From positions 1,811,608-1,875,607 of the forward strand of contig CAWJWL010000005.1 of assembly GCA_963846565.1 (NCBI GenBank): a stretch of 64,000 nt of DNA, given 5' to 3'. The notes under the pieces are model-generated. The model searched no databases and was not told the DNA's origin. It saw nothing but the letters and a program-made list of their open reading frames with translations. The stretch comes from WHSW01 sp963846565 (GTDB lineage: Bacteria; Actinomycetota; Thermoleophilia; Solirubrobacterales; 70-9). Shown in pieces: positions 45,918 to 54,038 of this stretch. The first letter of the stretch is position 1. Every line of letters begins with the position of its first letter. Both the position numbers and the translations under genes were made by a program.

Positions 45918-47474
45918 TCATGAGTCGACTACCAGCCCGTGACGTACGGCGAACAGGCTCGCCCCTGCCCGCGTCGAGACGCCAGCTTTCGAGTAGATGT
46001 GCTCGATGTGGTTGCGTGCCGTCTTCGGGGAGATCTTCAGACGCTCGCCGATCGCGCGGCTGGTGAGGCCGCGCGCGAGCAGCCGCAGGACCTGCAACTC
46101 GCGCGGCGTCAGCCCGGCCGGAACCTCCGGACGGGTGGGCACCCGGTGGCCGGCGGCCTCGAGCACAGCACTGACCGCCTCGCCGTCGAGCCTCCCGGCG
46201 CGCGCCTCGGCACGCAGTTCGGCCGCCGCCCGCTCGCCGTCAAGGGCATCGCGGTGCGGCCTCGGCTCTCGTGTTGCCTGGTAGACGTCGGCGGCAGCCA
46301 AGAGGCGCGCCGCGGGTTCGATCGCGCCTCCCGCAAGCCCGCGGGGATAGCCCGACCCATCGAGGCGCTCATGGTGATGCGCAGCTACCCGGCCCAGCCG
46401 CGCGAGCGCTTCCGGCCTCGCGAGCATGCGCTCGGTCAGGTATGGACAGATCCGGACGCGCTCGAGCTCGGCGGGGGTGAGCCCGCCGGGCTTGTCCCAG
46501 ATCGCATTGGACACGCCGAGGCGGCCCAGGTCGTGAATCAGCCCGGCCCGCCGGAGCGCCTCGACCTCCACGTCCGGGAGCCCGTAGGCCGCTGCGGCCA
46601 GGGCCGATAGCTCCGAAACGCCGCGTGAGTGCCCGAGCGTGTAGGGAGACTTGAGGTCGGCGAAGTCGGCCATCGCCTCGAGCGCCGCGTCGAGCTCGGC
46701 TCCGGACAGGACTTGCCGCAACCCTGGCTCGGCGGCGATCAACTCATCCCACGTCGATCCAGTCTCGAGGTCGGCGAGCAGAGACGAAGCCTCCGCGCAG
46801 AAATCGTCGACCAGCGCTGGGTCGAACTGGGTACCCCGGCGCTTGCGTGCGACCTGGATCGCCGCGTCGACCCCACCCACCCGGTGGAAGACCTCGACGA
46901 TCTCCGAGAGGTGCACGAGCCGCATCGGGAGCGCGAGCTGATCGCCTCGCAGCCCTTGAGGCTCGCCCTTGCCGTCCCAGCGTTCGAAAACCTGAAGCAC
47001 CGTGGAGCGGACCGCCTCACCGAACCCGAGCCGTTGTGCGAACGAGCCGGCCACCTCGCAGTGGGTTTGCATCGGATCGAAGTCCCTGGCCCCGTCGCGG
47101 ACGAACGAGCCCGCGGCGCGCACCCGACCAAGCGGCGATGAGCCGGCCCCGATGCGGCGGAGCATGAACAGCGCCGTGCTCGCCCCCTCGAGGTCGGTGT
47201 CATAGCTGTCCGCCCGGAAGGAGATGTCGTCGCCGAACCAGCGTGTGAGTTCGTGAGCATCGGCGCTGCAGCCGATCCAGGCGAGCAGCGCGACGTTGAA
47301 GGTCGTCGCCCGCTGCGAGTCATCGAGTCCGGCCCGTTCGCCGAGCCGCAGCGCCAGAGCGCACGAGCGCAGCACGTGCTCCATCGGCTGCCCAAGGCCC
47401 AGGTCGGTGGCCAGCGAGATCGCGGCGACAAGCTCGGCGCGGCGCACTCCCTGCACCTCGCGAATGCCCTCCAC
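45918..47474 (-). CDS. HD-domain/HD-GYP and LuxR DNA-binding fusion protein
   Basis: 518 residues. An N-terminal HD-like region (up to about residue 260) precedes a second HD domain of the HD-GYP type with HDLGRLGVSN and HHERLDGSGYPRGL. The last 65 residues are a LuxR/NarL DNA-binding domain (LTPRELQVLRLLARGLTSRA, IGERLKISPKTARNHIEHIY). HD-GYP proteins degrade cyclic di-GMP, so a direct nucleotide-to-DNA link is suggested. GTG start at 47474, with an 18-bp palindrome 12 nt upstream. No transmembrane segment. Confidence 0.85.
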   Translation of the reverse strand: MEGIREVQGVRRAELVAAISLATDLGLGQPMEHVLRSCALALRLGERAGLDDSQRATTFNVALLAWIGCSADAHELTRWFGDDISFRADSYDTDLEGASTALFMLRRIGAGSSPLGRVRAAGSFVRDGARDFDPMQTHCEVAGSFAQRLGFGEAVRSTVLQVFERWDGKGEPQGLRGDQLALPMRLVHLSEIVEVFHRVGGVDAAIQVARKRRGTQFDPALVDDFCAEASSLLADLETGSTWDELIAAEPGLRQVLSGAELDAALEAMADFADLKSPYTLGHSRGVSELSALAAAAYGLPDVEVEALRRAGLIHDLGRLGVSNAIWDKPGGLTPAELERVRICPYLTERMLARPEALARLGRVAAHHHERLDGSGYPRGLAGGAIEPAARLLAAADVYQATREPRPHRDALDGERAAAELRAEARAGRLDGEAVSAVLEAAGHRVPTRPEVPAGLTPRELQVLRLLARGLTSRAIGERLKISPKTARNHIEHIYSKAGVSTRAGASLFAVRHGLVVDS

Positions 47475-47485
47475 GACGTCAGTTT

Positions 47486-47503
47486 ATGGGGCATATGCCC
47501 CAT
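47486..47503. promoter_or_regulatory. 18-bp perfect palindrome in a divergent promoter
   Basis: ATGGGGCATATGCCCCAT lies 12 nt before the HD/LuxR gene start and about 70 nt before the NTF2-like gene that faces the other way. A likely operator, perhaps for the LuxR-domain protein itself. Confidence 0.6.
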
Positions 47504-47576
47504 GACAAGGCCAACCGTTGCGCTTAACGTCGCACCACGGCGGGATGCCCCCGCCGACGACGAGGAGGAGAAGAAC

Positions 47577-47948
47577 ATGAATGACTCACCCGGCGAAAGC
47601 CTGATCCGAGCGGCTGCGTCCCAGGACTTCGCTCGCGCCCGCTCGCTGCTCGCGGCCGGTGTCGAATTCCGCGCCCTCACCCCGATGAAGCTCTTCGAGG
47701 CGGACGGGTCCGAAGAGACGCTCAGGATCCTCGAGGCTTGGTACACGCCCGTCGACGCAGTCGAGGCGCTCGAAGGCGATACGGTCCTCGGCCGCCCCTC
47801 GGTGCGCTACAGGATCCGCGCGTCATCGGAGGATGAGGGGGCCTTCGTCTTCGAGCAGCAGGCGTATTACGACGTCGACGACGGTCTCATCAGCCGGATC
47901 CACATCGTCTGCTCGGGCGATCGACCGATCGGGACGGACGCTGCATGA
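47577..47948 (+). CDS. NTF2-like protein
   Basis: 123 residues, from the ATG at 47577 after GAGGAGGAGAAGAAC, a very strong ribosome site. The pattern (two N-terminal helices, MKLFEADGSEETLRILEAWY, then strands ending FEQQAYYDVDDGLISRIHIV) fits the small NTF2/SnoaL-like cone fold. It is divergent from the HD/LuxR gene and probably under the same operator. Function unknown. Confidence 0.7.
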   Translation: MNDSPGESLIRAAASQDFARARSLLAAGVEFRALTPMKLFEADGSEETLRILEAWYTPVDAVEALEGDTVLGRPSVRYRIRASSEDEGAFVFEQQAYYDVDDGLISRIHIVCSGDRPIGTDAA

Positions 47949-47984
47949 AGCACCGGGGCCGGCTGCCCCAGCTCGACGGCGTCA

Positions 47985-48245
47985 CCCGACGCATTTCGAG
48001 GCGATGCTTGGAGAGCCGGGGGCGGGATGGCGCAAGCGGCTCCTGGGGGCACGCGCGACCGCGTCGACCAAGAGTCACGCCGAGCTCGATGAAGCTACAG
48101 AGCTCGACGAGGGGGATCCGGCCGACCTCGGTGCGCGCTACGCCGCCCTTCGCGGCAGGTTCCCCCACCTCGCCGTCCTAGGCGGTTGCTGCGGAACCGA
48201 CCACCGCCACGTCGCCGAGATCCGCAACGCATGCCTGGTGGCTAC
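47985..48245 (+). pseudogene. remnant of homocysteine S-methyltransferase (C-terminal part)
   Basis: The reading frame contains KRLLGARATASTKSHAELDE, GDPADLGARYAALRGRFPHL and VLGGCCGTDHRHVAEI, the C-terminal zinc-binding GGCCGT block of MmuM/YitJ-type homocysteine methyltransferases. The N-terminal two-thirds with the TIM barrel start is absent. The frame then runs into the left end of the repeat. A decayed fragment. Confidence 0.7.
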
Positions 48246-48440
48246 GTCGCCGCCCGACCACATCCGCGCCGCGCACGGGTCGCCCGCCGACGACGTAAGC
48301 CTCGATACACGATTGGCGGTTGGGCCCGGGGTAGCGCCCCGGGGGGCTTCGATTCGCTCGAACGAACACGCTCCGCCGGCGTGCATCGAGTTTCGCGCGT
48401 TGGCCCACCGGTTGGCCCACGGCAGCCCCTGGCATGCGAA

Positions 48441-48462
48441 AACCCGCTTGATCAAGCGGGTT
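48441..48462. repeat. third copy of the tRNA-Glu terminator palindrome
   Basis: A 22-nt perfect palindrome with the same core as the terminator after tRNA-Glu. Read on the minus strand it follows CGGTGCTGAAG, a near copy of the tRNA-Glu end context, suggesting a decayed second att region just inside the right repeat. Confidence 0.6.
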
Positions 48463-48473
48463 CTTCAGCACCG

Positions 48474-48747
48474 CCTAAGTCCCGCACCGCGGCCTCGGTA
48501 AGGGATGCCGGCTCGCCACGTGCTTCTCAGGGTGTCGTGAAACAACGGGCTCAGGGATTACACCTAGGACAGGCTCGTCGCGATGCCCGCCTCTCCTCCA
48601 GGCTTTCAATCCTCGCGGCCGGGAGCGGCCATCCCATGCACTGACTCGCGCGCATTGGCCCGCCCATCGGCCCCCAGCGGGCCCAAGCAGCAGAAAACCC
48701 GCTTGATCAAGCGGGTTTCTCAGCACCGCTACCGGGATTCGAACCCG
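48474..48747 (-). repeat. 274-bp repeat, right copy (inverted)
   Basis: Reverse complement of 38982-39255, with no difference seen by eye. It carries only the last 24 bases of the tRNA-Glu sequence, joined at the T-arm to unrelated DNA, which marks the tRNA 3' end as the recombination core. Confidence 0.9.
48695..48718 (-). terminator. terminator palindrome in the right repeat
   Basis: Same 24-nt palindrome as at 39011-39034, in inverted orientation. Confidence 0.7.
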
Positions 48748-49406
48748 CGCCCTCCGGGCTGCGAGTTCTGGGGATCCCGTTGCCTGTAGCTGTCCGTGGT
48801 CGAGCCGGCCGGATCGGCGGCATCCACCGACGGGCAATCCACGCGCGATATTGCGTGGGCGATGTCGCAGGCGAACGTGGAGATCGCGCGCCGTTTGATC
48901 TGAGGGCTACGCGCGTCGGTGGATGCAGTTCGGGACTACTTCGGCCGCTGGGACAAGACCGGGAGGAGCCGGACGTGACCCCCGAGGAGGTTCATCGATC
49001 GGAGTAGGGCGCCTCACCGTCGGAGCGGCCCTGGAGCAGAAAGCCCGCGTAGCCGACCTGTCTTCGAGGGCGGGCGCCCGATGCGGTTCTCTACGACGCA
49101 CGGATTGTCGAGCGAGTGCGCCTGGCGGCTCGATCACACGCTCCTGCTCTCACGCGGGAGGAGCAGCGCCGGTTCAGCCGGAGACGCCGCTAACCGTGCG
49201 AATGGGAAGCGCAACACCTCGTGAGAGGAAGCGTTCGGAAGGCGTGGGCAGTCGCAGCCCAGACAGTGAGTCTCATCACGCTCCGCTTGTTACAGCCCCC
49301 GTCCGCGTCTATGATCGAAGCATCCGATTCGACCCGAGGGGGGCCGAACGATTCGGAAAGCGCGCGCCGGGGGTGTGCGTCTCCCTCGCTCCGACTGGAG
49401 GGGAAG
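48748..49406. other. 659 bp, mostly degraded sequence
   Basis: No complete gene. At 48862-48903 MSQANVEIARRLI is followed by a stop and then GLRASVDAVRDYF, an NTF2/SnoaL-type N-terminus broken by a stop, so a likely gene remnant. The remainder has no recognisable coding pattern. Confidence 0.5.
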
Positions 49407-50288
49407 ATGCTTCGCAGACTGGGCTCGACCATCCGCAATCAGTGGGCGGGCTTTCTCTCGCTCTTTCTGGTCCTGACCGGCGGCGTCGCCTATGCCGCCA
49501 ATACGATCGGCAGCTCAGACATCATCGACGAGTCGATCCTCTCCCGGGACGTAAAGAACGGCGCGATCGCAACTGTCGATCTCGCCGCCAACGCGGTCCG
49601 CACCGCCAATGTCCTCAACGAGTCGCTGACCGGCCACGACATCCAGGACAACACGATCGGCGGCGCCGACGTCAACGAGACGCTGCTCGATCCCTTGACC
49701 CACGCGCAGATTCAAGATGAGTCGCTGACGGGACACGATATCCAGGACAACACGATCGGCGGCGCCGACGTAAACGAGACGTTGCTCGATCCCTTGACCC
49801 ACGCGCAGATTCAAGATGAGTCGCTGACGGGACACGATATCCAGAACAACACGATCGGCGGCGCCGACGTCAACGAGTCGCTGCTCGACGGCGTGCCGTA
49901 CTCGCCTGCGCACTCAGCACACGACCCGATCAATTTCGAACTGCCGGCAGACGGCTCGTACGGTCAGGTGATCTACACGGGCGACGGCACTCACGGGGAC
50001 CCGATGGTCCACGTCCGGGATGCCGGGTACGTGATGGCGAGCGCGAGCCTCAATTTCCTTGACCAACAAGCGGGCACGTCCAACGTCACGTGCCTGCTCG
50101 ACCTCGTCGGCCGGGGAGGAATCGGAATGTCAGTGCGGCAAGACGTCGACGATATTCACGCGGTGATCTCGCTTTCGGGCGCGACGTTCGCCCCACCGGG
50201 CGACTACTTCGTCAGGGTGGTTTGCAGGTCGGTAGGCAGCCCCCGGGCCACATTCGACCGCGGAAACCTGATCGCCTGGGCTATGTAG
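49407..50288 (+). CDS. exported protein with 33-residue tandem repeats
   Basis: 293 residues. ATG at 49407 behind GGAGGGGAAG. A membrane helix or signal segment (FLSLFLVLTGGVAYA) is followed by DESILSRDVKNGAI and three tandem units containing ESLTGHDIQDNTIGGADVNE, then a C-terminal globular domain (about 200-293) with two Cys. The repeats are of the kind that form beta-solenoid or stalk regions in actinobacterial surface proteins. Function unknown. Confidence 0.75.
   Translation: MLRRLGSTIRNQWAGFLSLFLVLTGGVAYAANTIGSSDIIDESILSRDVKNGAIATVDLAANAVRTANVLNESLTGHDIQDNTIGGADVNETLLDPLTHAQIQDESLTGHDIQDNTIGGADVNETLLDPLTHAQIQDESLTGHDIQNNTIGGADVNESLLDGVPYSPAHSAHDPINFELPADGSYGQVIYTGDGTHGDPMVHVRDAGYVMASASLNFLDQQAGTSNVTCLLDLVGRGGIGMSVRQDVDDIHAVISLSGATFAPPGDYFVRVVCRSVGSPRATFDRGNLIAWAM
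49620..49894 (+). repeat. 99-bp in-frame tandem repeat, 2.8 copies
   Basis: Units start at 49620, 49719 and 49818; the third is incomplete. The first two differ at a few synonymous positions, so copy number has probably changed by unequal recombination. Confidence 0.85.
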
Positions 50289-50855
50289 CCAGCGACAGCC
50301 TCACACCGGGCTCGCACTCCACTCCGGGTTAGCGCCGAACAAGCGCTTGGACGAACACCGGTAGCCGGCCGGTGTTCGGGCGCCGCTCCTGTTTCGCGCT
50401 GACAGCCACGCTCGGCATAACTGCTCACCCTAGTGTCCGGCAATCGGAAGCCGACGCGGAGTTTTGGATGCGGGGGTGACGCCATCTGGTTGAGATCGCA
50501 ATCTGCCACCTCAAAGCCGGTCGATCCCGCGATGAACCCCGGCCTCGTGGAGTTCGAGTGCGTTGGATTCGCCCGCGCTTCCGTTGCGGCGTGGCCCGCG
50601 AATGTGTTGGCCCGGGGTACCGGCTTCGCGACAAGGACCTGGGCTCGCCACCGCCGCGGGACTGAGGGGTCAGTTTTCAACCGGCGAAGGCGCCTGCTCC
50701 GCCTCGCCTACGGCTCGGCTCCGCAGGCGCCTACCCCTTCTGGGTGGCCCAGTTTTCAACCGTTGCAGGCGGACCAGTTTTCAATCGCGCTTGACAAGGA
50801 GGTGAGTTTTCGACCGGCCTTGACACGCGCTCCTCCTTAGCGCGAGATGCGAGCG
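50289..50855. other. 567 bp without a gene, IS remnant at its right end
   Basis: No convincing coding frame. The right part (50671-50816) carries insertion-sequence-like terminal repeats, listed separately. Confidence 0.6.
50671..50816. repeat. IS21-like terminal repeats
   Basis: Four direct repeats AGTTTTCAACCG / AGTTTTCAACCG / AGTTTTCAATCG / AGTTTTCGACCG start near 50672, 50751, 50775 and 50804. Two are followed by TTGACA, a feature of IS21-family ends that carry an outward -35 box. An inverted repeat (AGGCGCCTG 50688-50696, CAGGCGCCT 50724-50732) lies between. No transposase is present, so only an end has been left. Confidence 0.45.
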
Positions 50856-51308
50856 TCAGGGCCGCGCGGGCGGCGCCGTCTTGGTCAGGCGGAAAAACGC
50901 GTCCAGCCCTGTCTGGGTACCCATGTAGACGCGGATCTCCTTGACGCGGTCCCCCTCAAACCGAAGGATGTGCTGGAACGTGTCGCTCACCACGATCGCG
51001 CTCGCGGCGCCCTGGCCAATCACCTCGACGGTCGCCAACACATACTCGCCCCGCGCCTGGATGGCGCGGAGCTCGATCTCGTACTCGCCGATCGCGTCCA
51101 TGTGATCGCGCAATCGGGCAGCTACCGCACGCGCCCCACGGAACGTGCCGGCGTCTGGCGCCTCTGGAAAATCGTGAAAGACGACGTCCGGCGCCCAGAC
51201 GTGCTCGATCTGGGCTGACACCCCGCCGGCGTTCCAGAGCTCATATGCCCGTCGTGCAAGCTCCGGATTGACGCTCTCAGAACCCATGCGACGCGAGTCC
51301 TGCCCCAT
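50856..51308 (-). CDS. SnoaL-like/ester cyclase-type polyketide cyclase
   Basis: 150 residues. The NTF2-like cone pattern is visible: NPELARRAYELWNAGG, WAPDVVFHDFPEAPD, GARAVAARLRDHMDA then strands QHILRFEGDRVKEIRVYM. Often called ester cyclase. The ATG at 51308 overlaps the stop of the gene before it (TGATG), so they are co-translated; an ATG at 51287 is also possible. Role unknown. Confidence 0.65.
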   Translation of the reverse strand: MGQDSRRMGSESVNPELARRAYELWNAGGVSAQIEHVWAPDVVFHDFPEAPDAGTFRGARAVAARLRDHMDAIGEYEIELRAIQARGEYVLATVEVIGQGAASAIVVSDTFQHILRFEGDRVKEIRVYMGTQTGLDAFFRLTKTAPPARP

Positions 51309-51583
51309 CAGGCGACCGCTATCCAGGCGATCGCCTGCTCCCGGGTTCGGTACTCGCGAACCTCGACGACCTTGTCGTCGACGAGGCGCCGAGCGTAGGT
51401 CTCCTCGAGCCGCACCTCTGCCGTGGAATCGCGCATGCGACCGCGCAGGAGCATCGAACTAACCACCCAATCGCGGTGCTCGGATAGGTCGAGGAGGTCG
51501 GCCTGAAAGTCCTCGAACGAGCTGCGGCCGTCGCTGAAGTTTGCATGGATCCGCTTGACCAGGTCGAGGTCCGATTGGGACAC
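51308..51583 (-). CDS. short NTF2-like protein, probably truncated
   Basis: 91 residues, MSQSDLDLVKRIHANFSDG at the start and RLVDDKVVEVREYRTREQAI at the end. Both ends match the SnoaL-like pattern but the middle is about 40 residues shorter than normal, so an internal deletion is likely. Overlaps the next gene by TGATG. Confidence 0.55.
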   Translation of the reverse strand: MSQSDLDLVKRIHANFSDGRSSFEDFQADLLDLSEHRDWVVSSMLLRGRMRDSTAEVRLEETYARRLVDDKVVEVREYRTREQAIAWIAVA

Positions 51584-51829
51584 CGGCGAAGTATCCCGCC
51601 TGGCGCGGCCCGACCGGCGGGCTCCTCTCGGACGGCACCATTCACCTCCGCCTCAGCGCCCAGACGGCGTGGTGACGCGCCTTGAGCTCTCGATCCGCTG
51701 GCTTGTCCGAGCGCCTGGTTCGTTGCCATCGTGACCCTCCCGTTGCCCCTCAACCGTCTTCTAGACGCTCGGCTTGAAGGCGCCGAAGGCCCTCATTGGA
51801 GGGCCTTCGACGCCGTGCGGTGAGGGGTC

Positions 51830-52075
51830 CTAGACCGGCAGGCCTTGCGCGTTGCCCTCGTTGATCGCGTGGAACTCGTTGCTGCTGATCGCTCCCGCTC
51901 CGCCGTCGACGAGGTTCCTGACGGTGTCGACGGAATCGGACTTGAAGACGCACACGCCCCGGGTGCCGTCGGTGCTCGGCGCGACGATCGGCAGCTCGGT
52001 CCCCTCCGGGAGGTCCAGCTGCGAGCCCCAGAATGCGTCCGGGTCGGATACCGAGTGAATTGCGATGACGTACAT
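51830..52075 (-). CDS. small hypothetical protein
   Basis: 81 residues, MYVIAIHSVSDPDAFWGSQL with a ferredoxin-like or YCII-like small-domain pattern (strand, helix, strand with GVCVFKSDSVDTVRNLVDGG). Divergent from the HxlR regulator with about 112 bp between them, so likely under its control. Function unknown. Confidence 0.55.
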   Translation of the reverse strand: MYVIAIHSVSDPDAFWGSQLDLPEGTELPIVAPSTDGTRGVCVFKSDSVDTVRNLVDGGAGAISSNEFHAINEGNAQGLPV

Positions 52076-52187
52076 GGTTCCCTTTCATCAGGCCTTGTTG
52101 ATTGCAGCTACTTCATCGCGCCCCAAGCTCGCGATCAACTGCTAAATCTGCAGTTGATCCGAGCCGGCTCGGCGTTAGGGTGGATCC

Positions 52188-52895
52188 ATGCCCGGCTACG
52201 GCCAGTTCTGCCCGATCGCACAGGCGGCCGAGGTGCTCACCGAGCGCTGGACGCCGCTCGTGATCCGCGAGCTGGCGCTAGTCGGCAGCCACCGCTTCAA
52301 CGACATCCAGCGCGGAGTCCCGCTGATGTCCTCCTCGCTGCTCACAAAGCGCCTACGCCAGCTCGAGCAGGCGGGAATCGTGGAGCGCCGACGGCGCCCG
52401 GACGACAAGGGCAGCGAGTATCACCTGACGCCCGCCGGCGAGGAGCTCGGGCCGGTCGTCACTCAAATGGGCATCTGGAGCGAGCGCTGGCTGAGACGGC
52501 CGATCTTCGAGGAGACACCCGACACCGGCCTGCTCATGTGGTGGATGCGAGGCACGGTCAACATAGACGCGCTGCCCGTCGGCCGCACCGTGATCCATTT
52601 CCGCTTCCGCGGGGCCCCCGAGAAGCTGCGCTACTTCTGGCTCGTACTACCCGAGGCGGACTTGTGTCTGAGCGATCCCGGGTTCGGCGTCGACATCACC
52701 GTTCGCAGCGATCCGAAGACGCTGACCGCCGTGTGGATGGGAGACGCCGGCCTGGGCGCGGCGCTCGGCAGGCGCGCGATCGAACTCGAAGGCCCCGAGC
52801 ATCTCGTGCGCTCGTTCCCGGAGTGGTTCGGACTGCACCCTTTGTCCGCCGAGGTCGAGCGGCCCGCCAGTCGGCCGCGACTCGCCCACGCCTAG
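52188..52895 (+). CDS. HxlR-family transcriptional regulator with C-terminal extension
   Basis: 235 residues. The first 95 are an HxlR winged helix (FCPIAQAAEVLTERWTPLVI, LTKRLRQLEQAGIVERRRRP), the C-terminal 120 resemble the sterol-carrier-like domain seen in some larger HxlR members (WWMRGTVNIDAL, HFRFRGAPEKLRYFWLVL). HxlR regulators respond to electrophiles or oxidation. Divergent from the 81-residue gene at 51830. Confidence 0.75.
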   Translation: MPGYGQFCPIAQAAEVLTERWTPLVIRELALVGSHRFNDIQRGVPLMSSSLLTKRLRQLEQAGIVERRRRPDDKGSEYHLTPAGEELGPVVTQMGIWSERWLRRPIFEETPDTGLLMWWMRGTVNIDALPVGRTVIHFRFRGAPEKLRYFWLVLPEADLCLSDPGFGVDITVRSDPKTLTAVWMGDAGLGAALGRRAIELEGPEHLVRSFPEWFGLHPLSAEVERPASRPRLAHA

Positions 52896-53194
52896 CGAGC
52901 GAGCCGGGCTCCCGATCGGGCTGTCGCTTCGCGCGAAGTCCGGCACTCACCCCCTGGTGCCGCTCGCGGCGCGCGCCAAGGGGTCCGCGTTAGTGCGCGG
53001 AGGAGGCGCCTCAGCGCCGCCATAGGTGCGCCGATGGGGACGTTCGCGACGAATCCGCCGCCGGAGTTCTGCTTTCACGCGATCTGGTGGCGGCACGACC
53101 CAAGCGATGAATCCAGTGAGCTTCTGGAGTCTCCTGTCTAGTGGCCCCTGGACCGTTTGCTGGGCCGACACGACAACAAAGGAGAACTAGCTTC
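52896..53194. other. 299 bp without a gene
   Basis: No coding frame with recognisable pattern. AAAGGAG at its end is the ribosome site of the next gene. Confidence 0.6.
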
Positions 53195-53602
53195 ATGAAC
53201 TGGAGTCTCGAAGTGGTGGTAGTCCCGGTTTCGGACGTCGATCGTGCGAAGGCCTTCTACGCCGGGCAACTGGGCTTCAAGGTTGACCACGACGTCGAGG
53301 TCATCGAGGGGAATCGCGTCACTCAGCTCACGCCTCCCGGGTCTGGCTGTTCGATCGTGCTTCGTGACAGCGGCGCCGCGCAGATGCAGCCGGGCACGCT
53401 GAAGGGCTTGCAGCTGGTGGTCTCGGACATCCGCGCGGCGCGCGCGCAGCTCGCGGAGCGAGGAGTCGAGGTTGGCGACGTCGAGGTGTTGGGCGAGAAT
53501 CCCAGTCCTGAGGCCGACCCGCTCGACAACGTCGGGTTCGTCTTCTTCAGCGACCCGGACGGGAACGGCTGGGCCGTCCAGCAGATATCCGCCCGCGGCT
53601 AG
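53195..53602 (+). CDS. VOC/glyoxalase-fold protein
   Basis: 135 residues. One VOC unit of two beta-alpha-beta-beta-beta modules (VVPVSDVDRAKAFYAGQLGF, GLQLVVSDIRAARAQLAERG, GFVFFSDPDGNGWAVQQI) like small glyoxalase or antibiotic-resistance proteins. ATG at 53195 after AAAGGAGAACT. Substrate unknown. Confidence 0.75.
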   Translation: MNWSLEVVVVPVSDVDRAKAFYAGQLGFKVDHDVEVIEGNRVTQLTPPGSGCSIVLRDSGAAQMQPGTLKGLQLVVSDIRAARAQLAERGVEVGDVEVLGENPSPEADPLDNVGFVFFSDPDGNGWAVQQISARG

Positions 53603-53740
53603 TCGAATCCGTGCAAGTCGTTCTCGCGCGACGGACAGGTGCTCGCCGGCTTCGGCGGCTACAGCCACGACGCCGCCGTCGCGCCCGCGGTGCTCAGTGC
53701 GGCTCGAGGACTCGCAGACCGCTTCCGGCTAAGGACGGGA

Positions 53741-53753
53741 TGTAGCTGCTACA
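53741..53753. promoter_or_regulatory. palindrome before the antitoxin gene
   Basis: TGTAGCTGCTACA is a perfect inverted repeat with a one-base centre, 9 nt before the antitoxin ATG. A further GCTACA at 53768-53773 extends it. Typical placing for autoregulation by a Phd/YefM protein (inference). Confidence 0.55.
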
Positions 53754-53762
53754 GTGACAGCA

Positions 53763-54038
53763 ATGACGCTACATTCGAAGGACGACCAGGTCGGCGTGCG
53801 TGAGCTGCACGACCGGCTGAGCCAATATCTCGACCGAGTCGAGGCAGGATCCGACGTGGTCGTGACCCGCCGGGGTCGGCCGATCGCACGCCTCTCCGCC
53901 GTAGTGCAGAACGACGCGCTCGAGGAGCTTGTGCAGCGCAGGCTGGTGACGGCGCCGACGGCGTCGCGGCGATCGAAGCGGCCGCGAATCAAGTCGCGAG
54001 GCTCGGTCTCCGAGCTGGTGCGCGACCAACGGCGCTGA
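53763..54038 (+). CDS. Phd/YefM-type antitoxin
   Basis: 91 residues. VGVRELHDRLSQYLDRVEAG then SDVVVTRRGRPIARLSAV is the Phd/YefM DNA-binding fold that also neutralises the toxin by its C-terminal tail. ATG at 53763 (GTG 53754 also possible). Its stop overlaps the PIN-domain gene by CTGA. A short inverted repeat lies just upstream. Confidence 0.8.
   Translation: MTLHSKDDQVGVRELHDRLSQYLDRVEAGSDVVVTRRGRPIARLSAVVQNDALEELVQRRLVTAPTASRRSKRPRIKSRGSVSELVRDQRR

Larger units (their letters stand above)
38982..48747. mobile_element. accessory island at tRNA-Glu bounded by 274-bp inverted repeats
   Basis: Starts in the tRNA-Glu T-arm and ends at the inverted copy of the same 274 bp. Inside are an integrase (44616), an excisionase-like gene, a replication-relaxation-type gene and phage tail-like proteins, the usual contents of an integrative element. 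The inverted orientation of the two att-containing repeats is unusual, since tRNA-integrated elements normally leave direct repeats. The functional element may be only the left 6.9 kb, ending near the att-like TTCGAATCCCG at 45885-45895. Confidence 0.65.

Noticed and set aside
49010..49200. Possible remnant gene upstream of the repeat protein
   Set aside because: Two frames give short plausible peptides but neither has a family motif.
49620..49894. Possible CRISPR-like array
   Set aside because: The repeats are adjacent, coding and in frame, with no spacers or cas genes.
53603..53740. Possible short hydrolase C-terminal fragment after the VOC gene
   Set aside because: Only a few residues suggest it; no motif can be supported.
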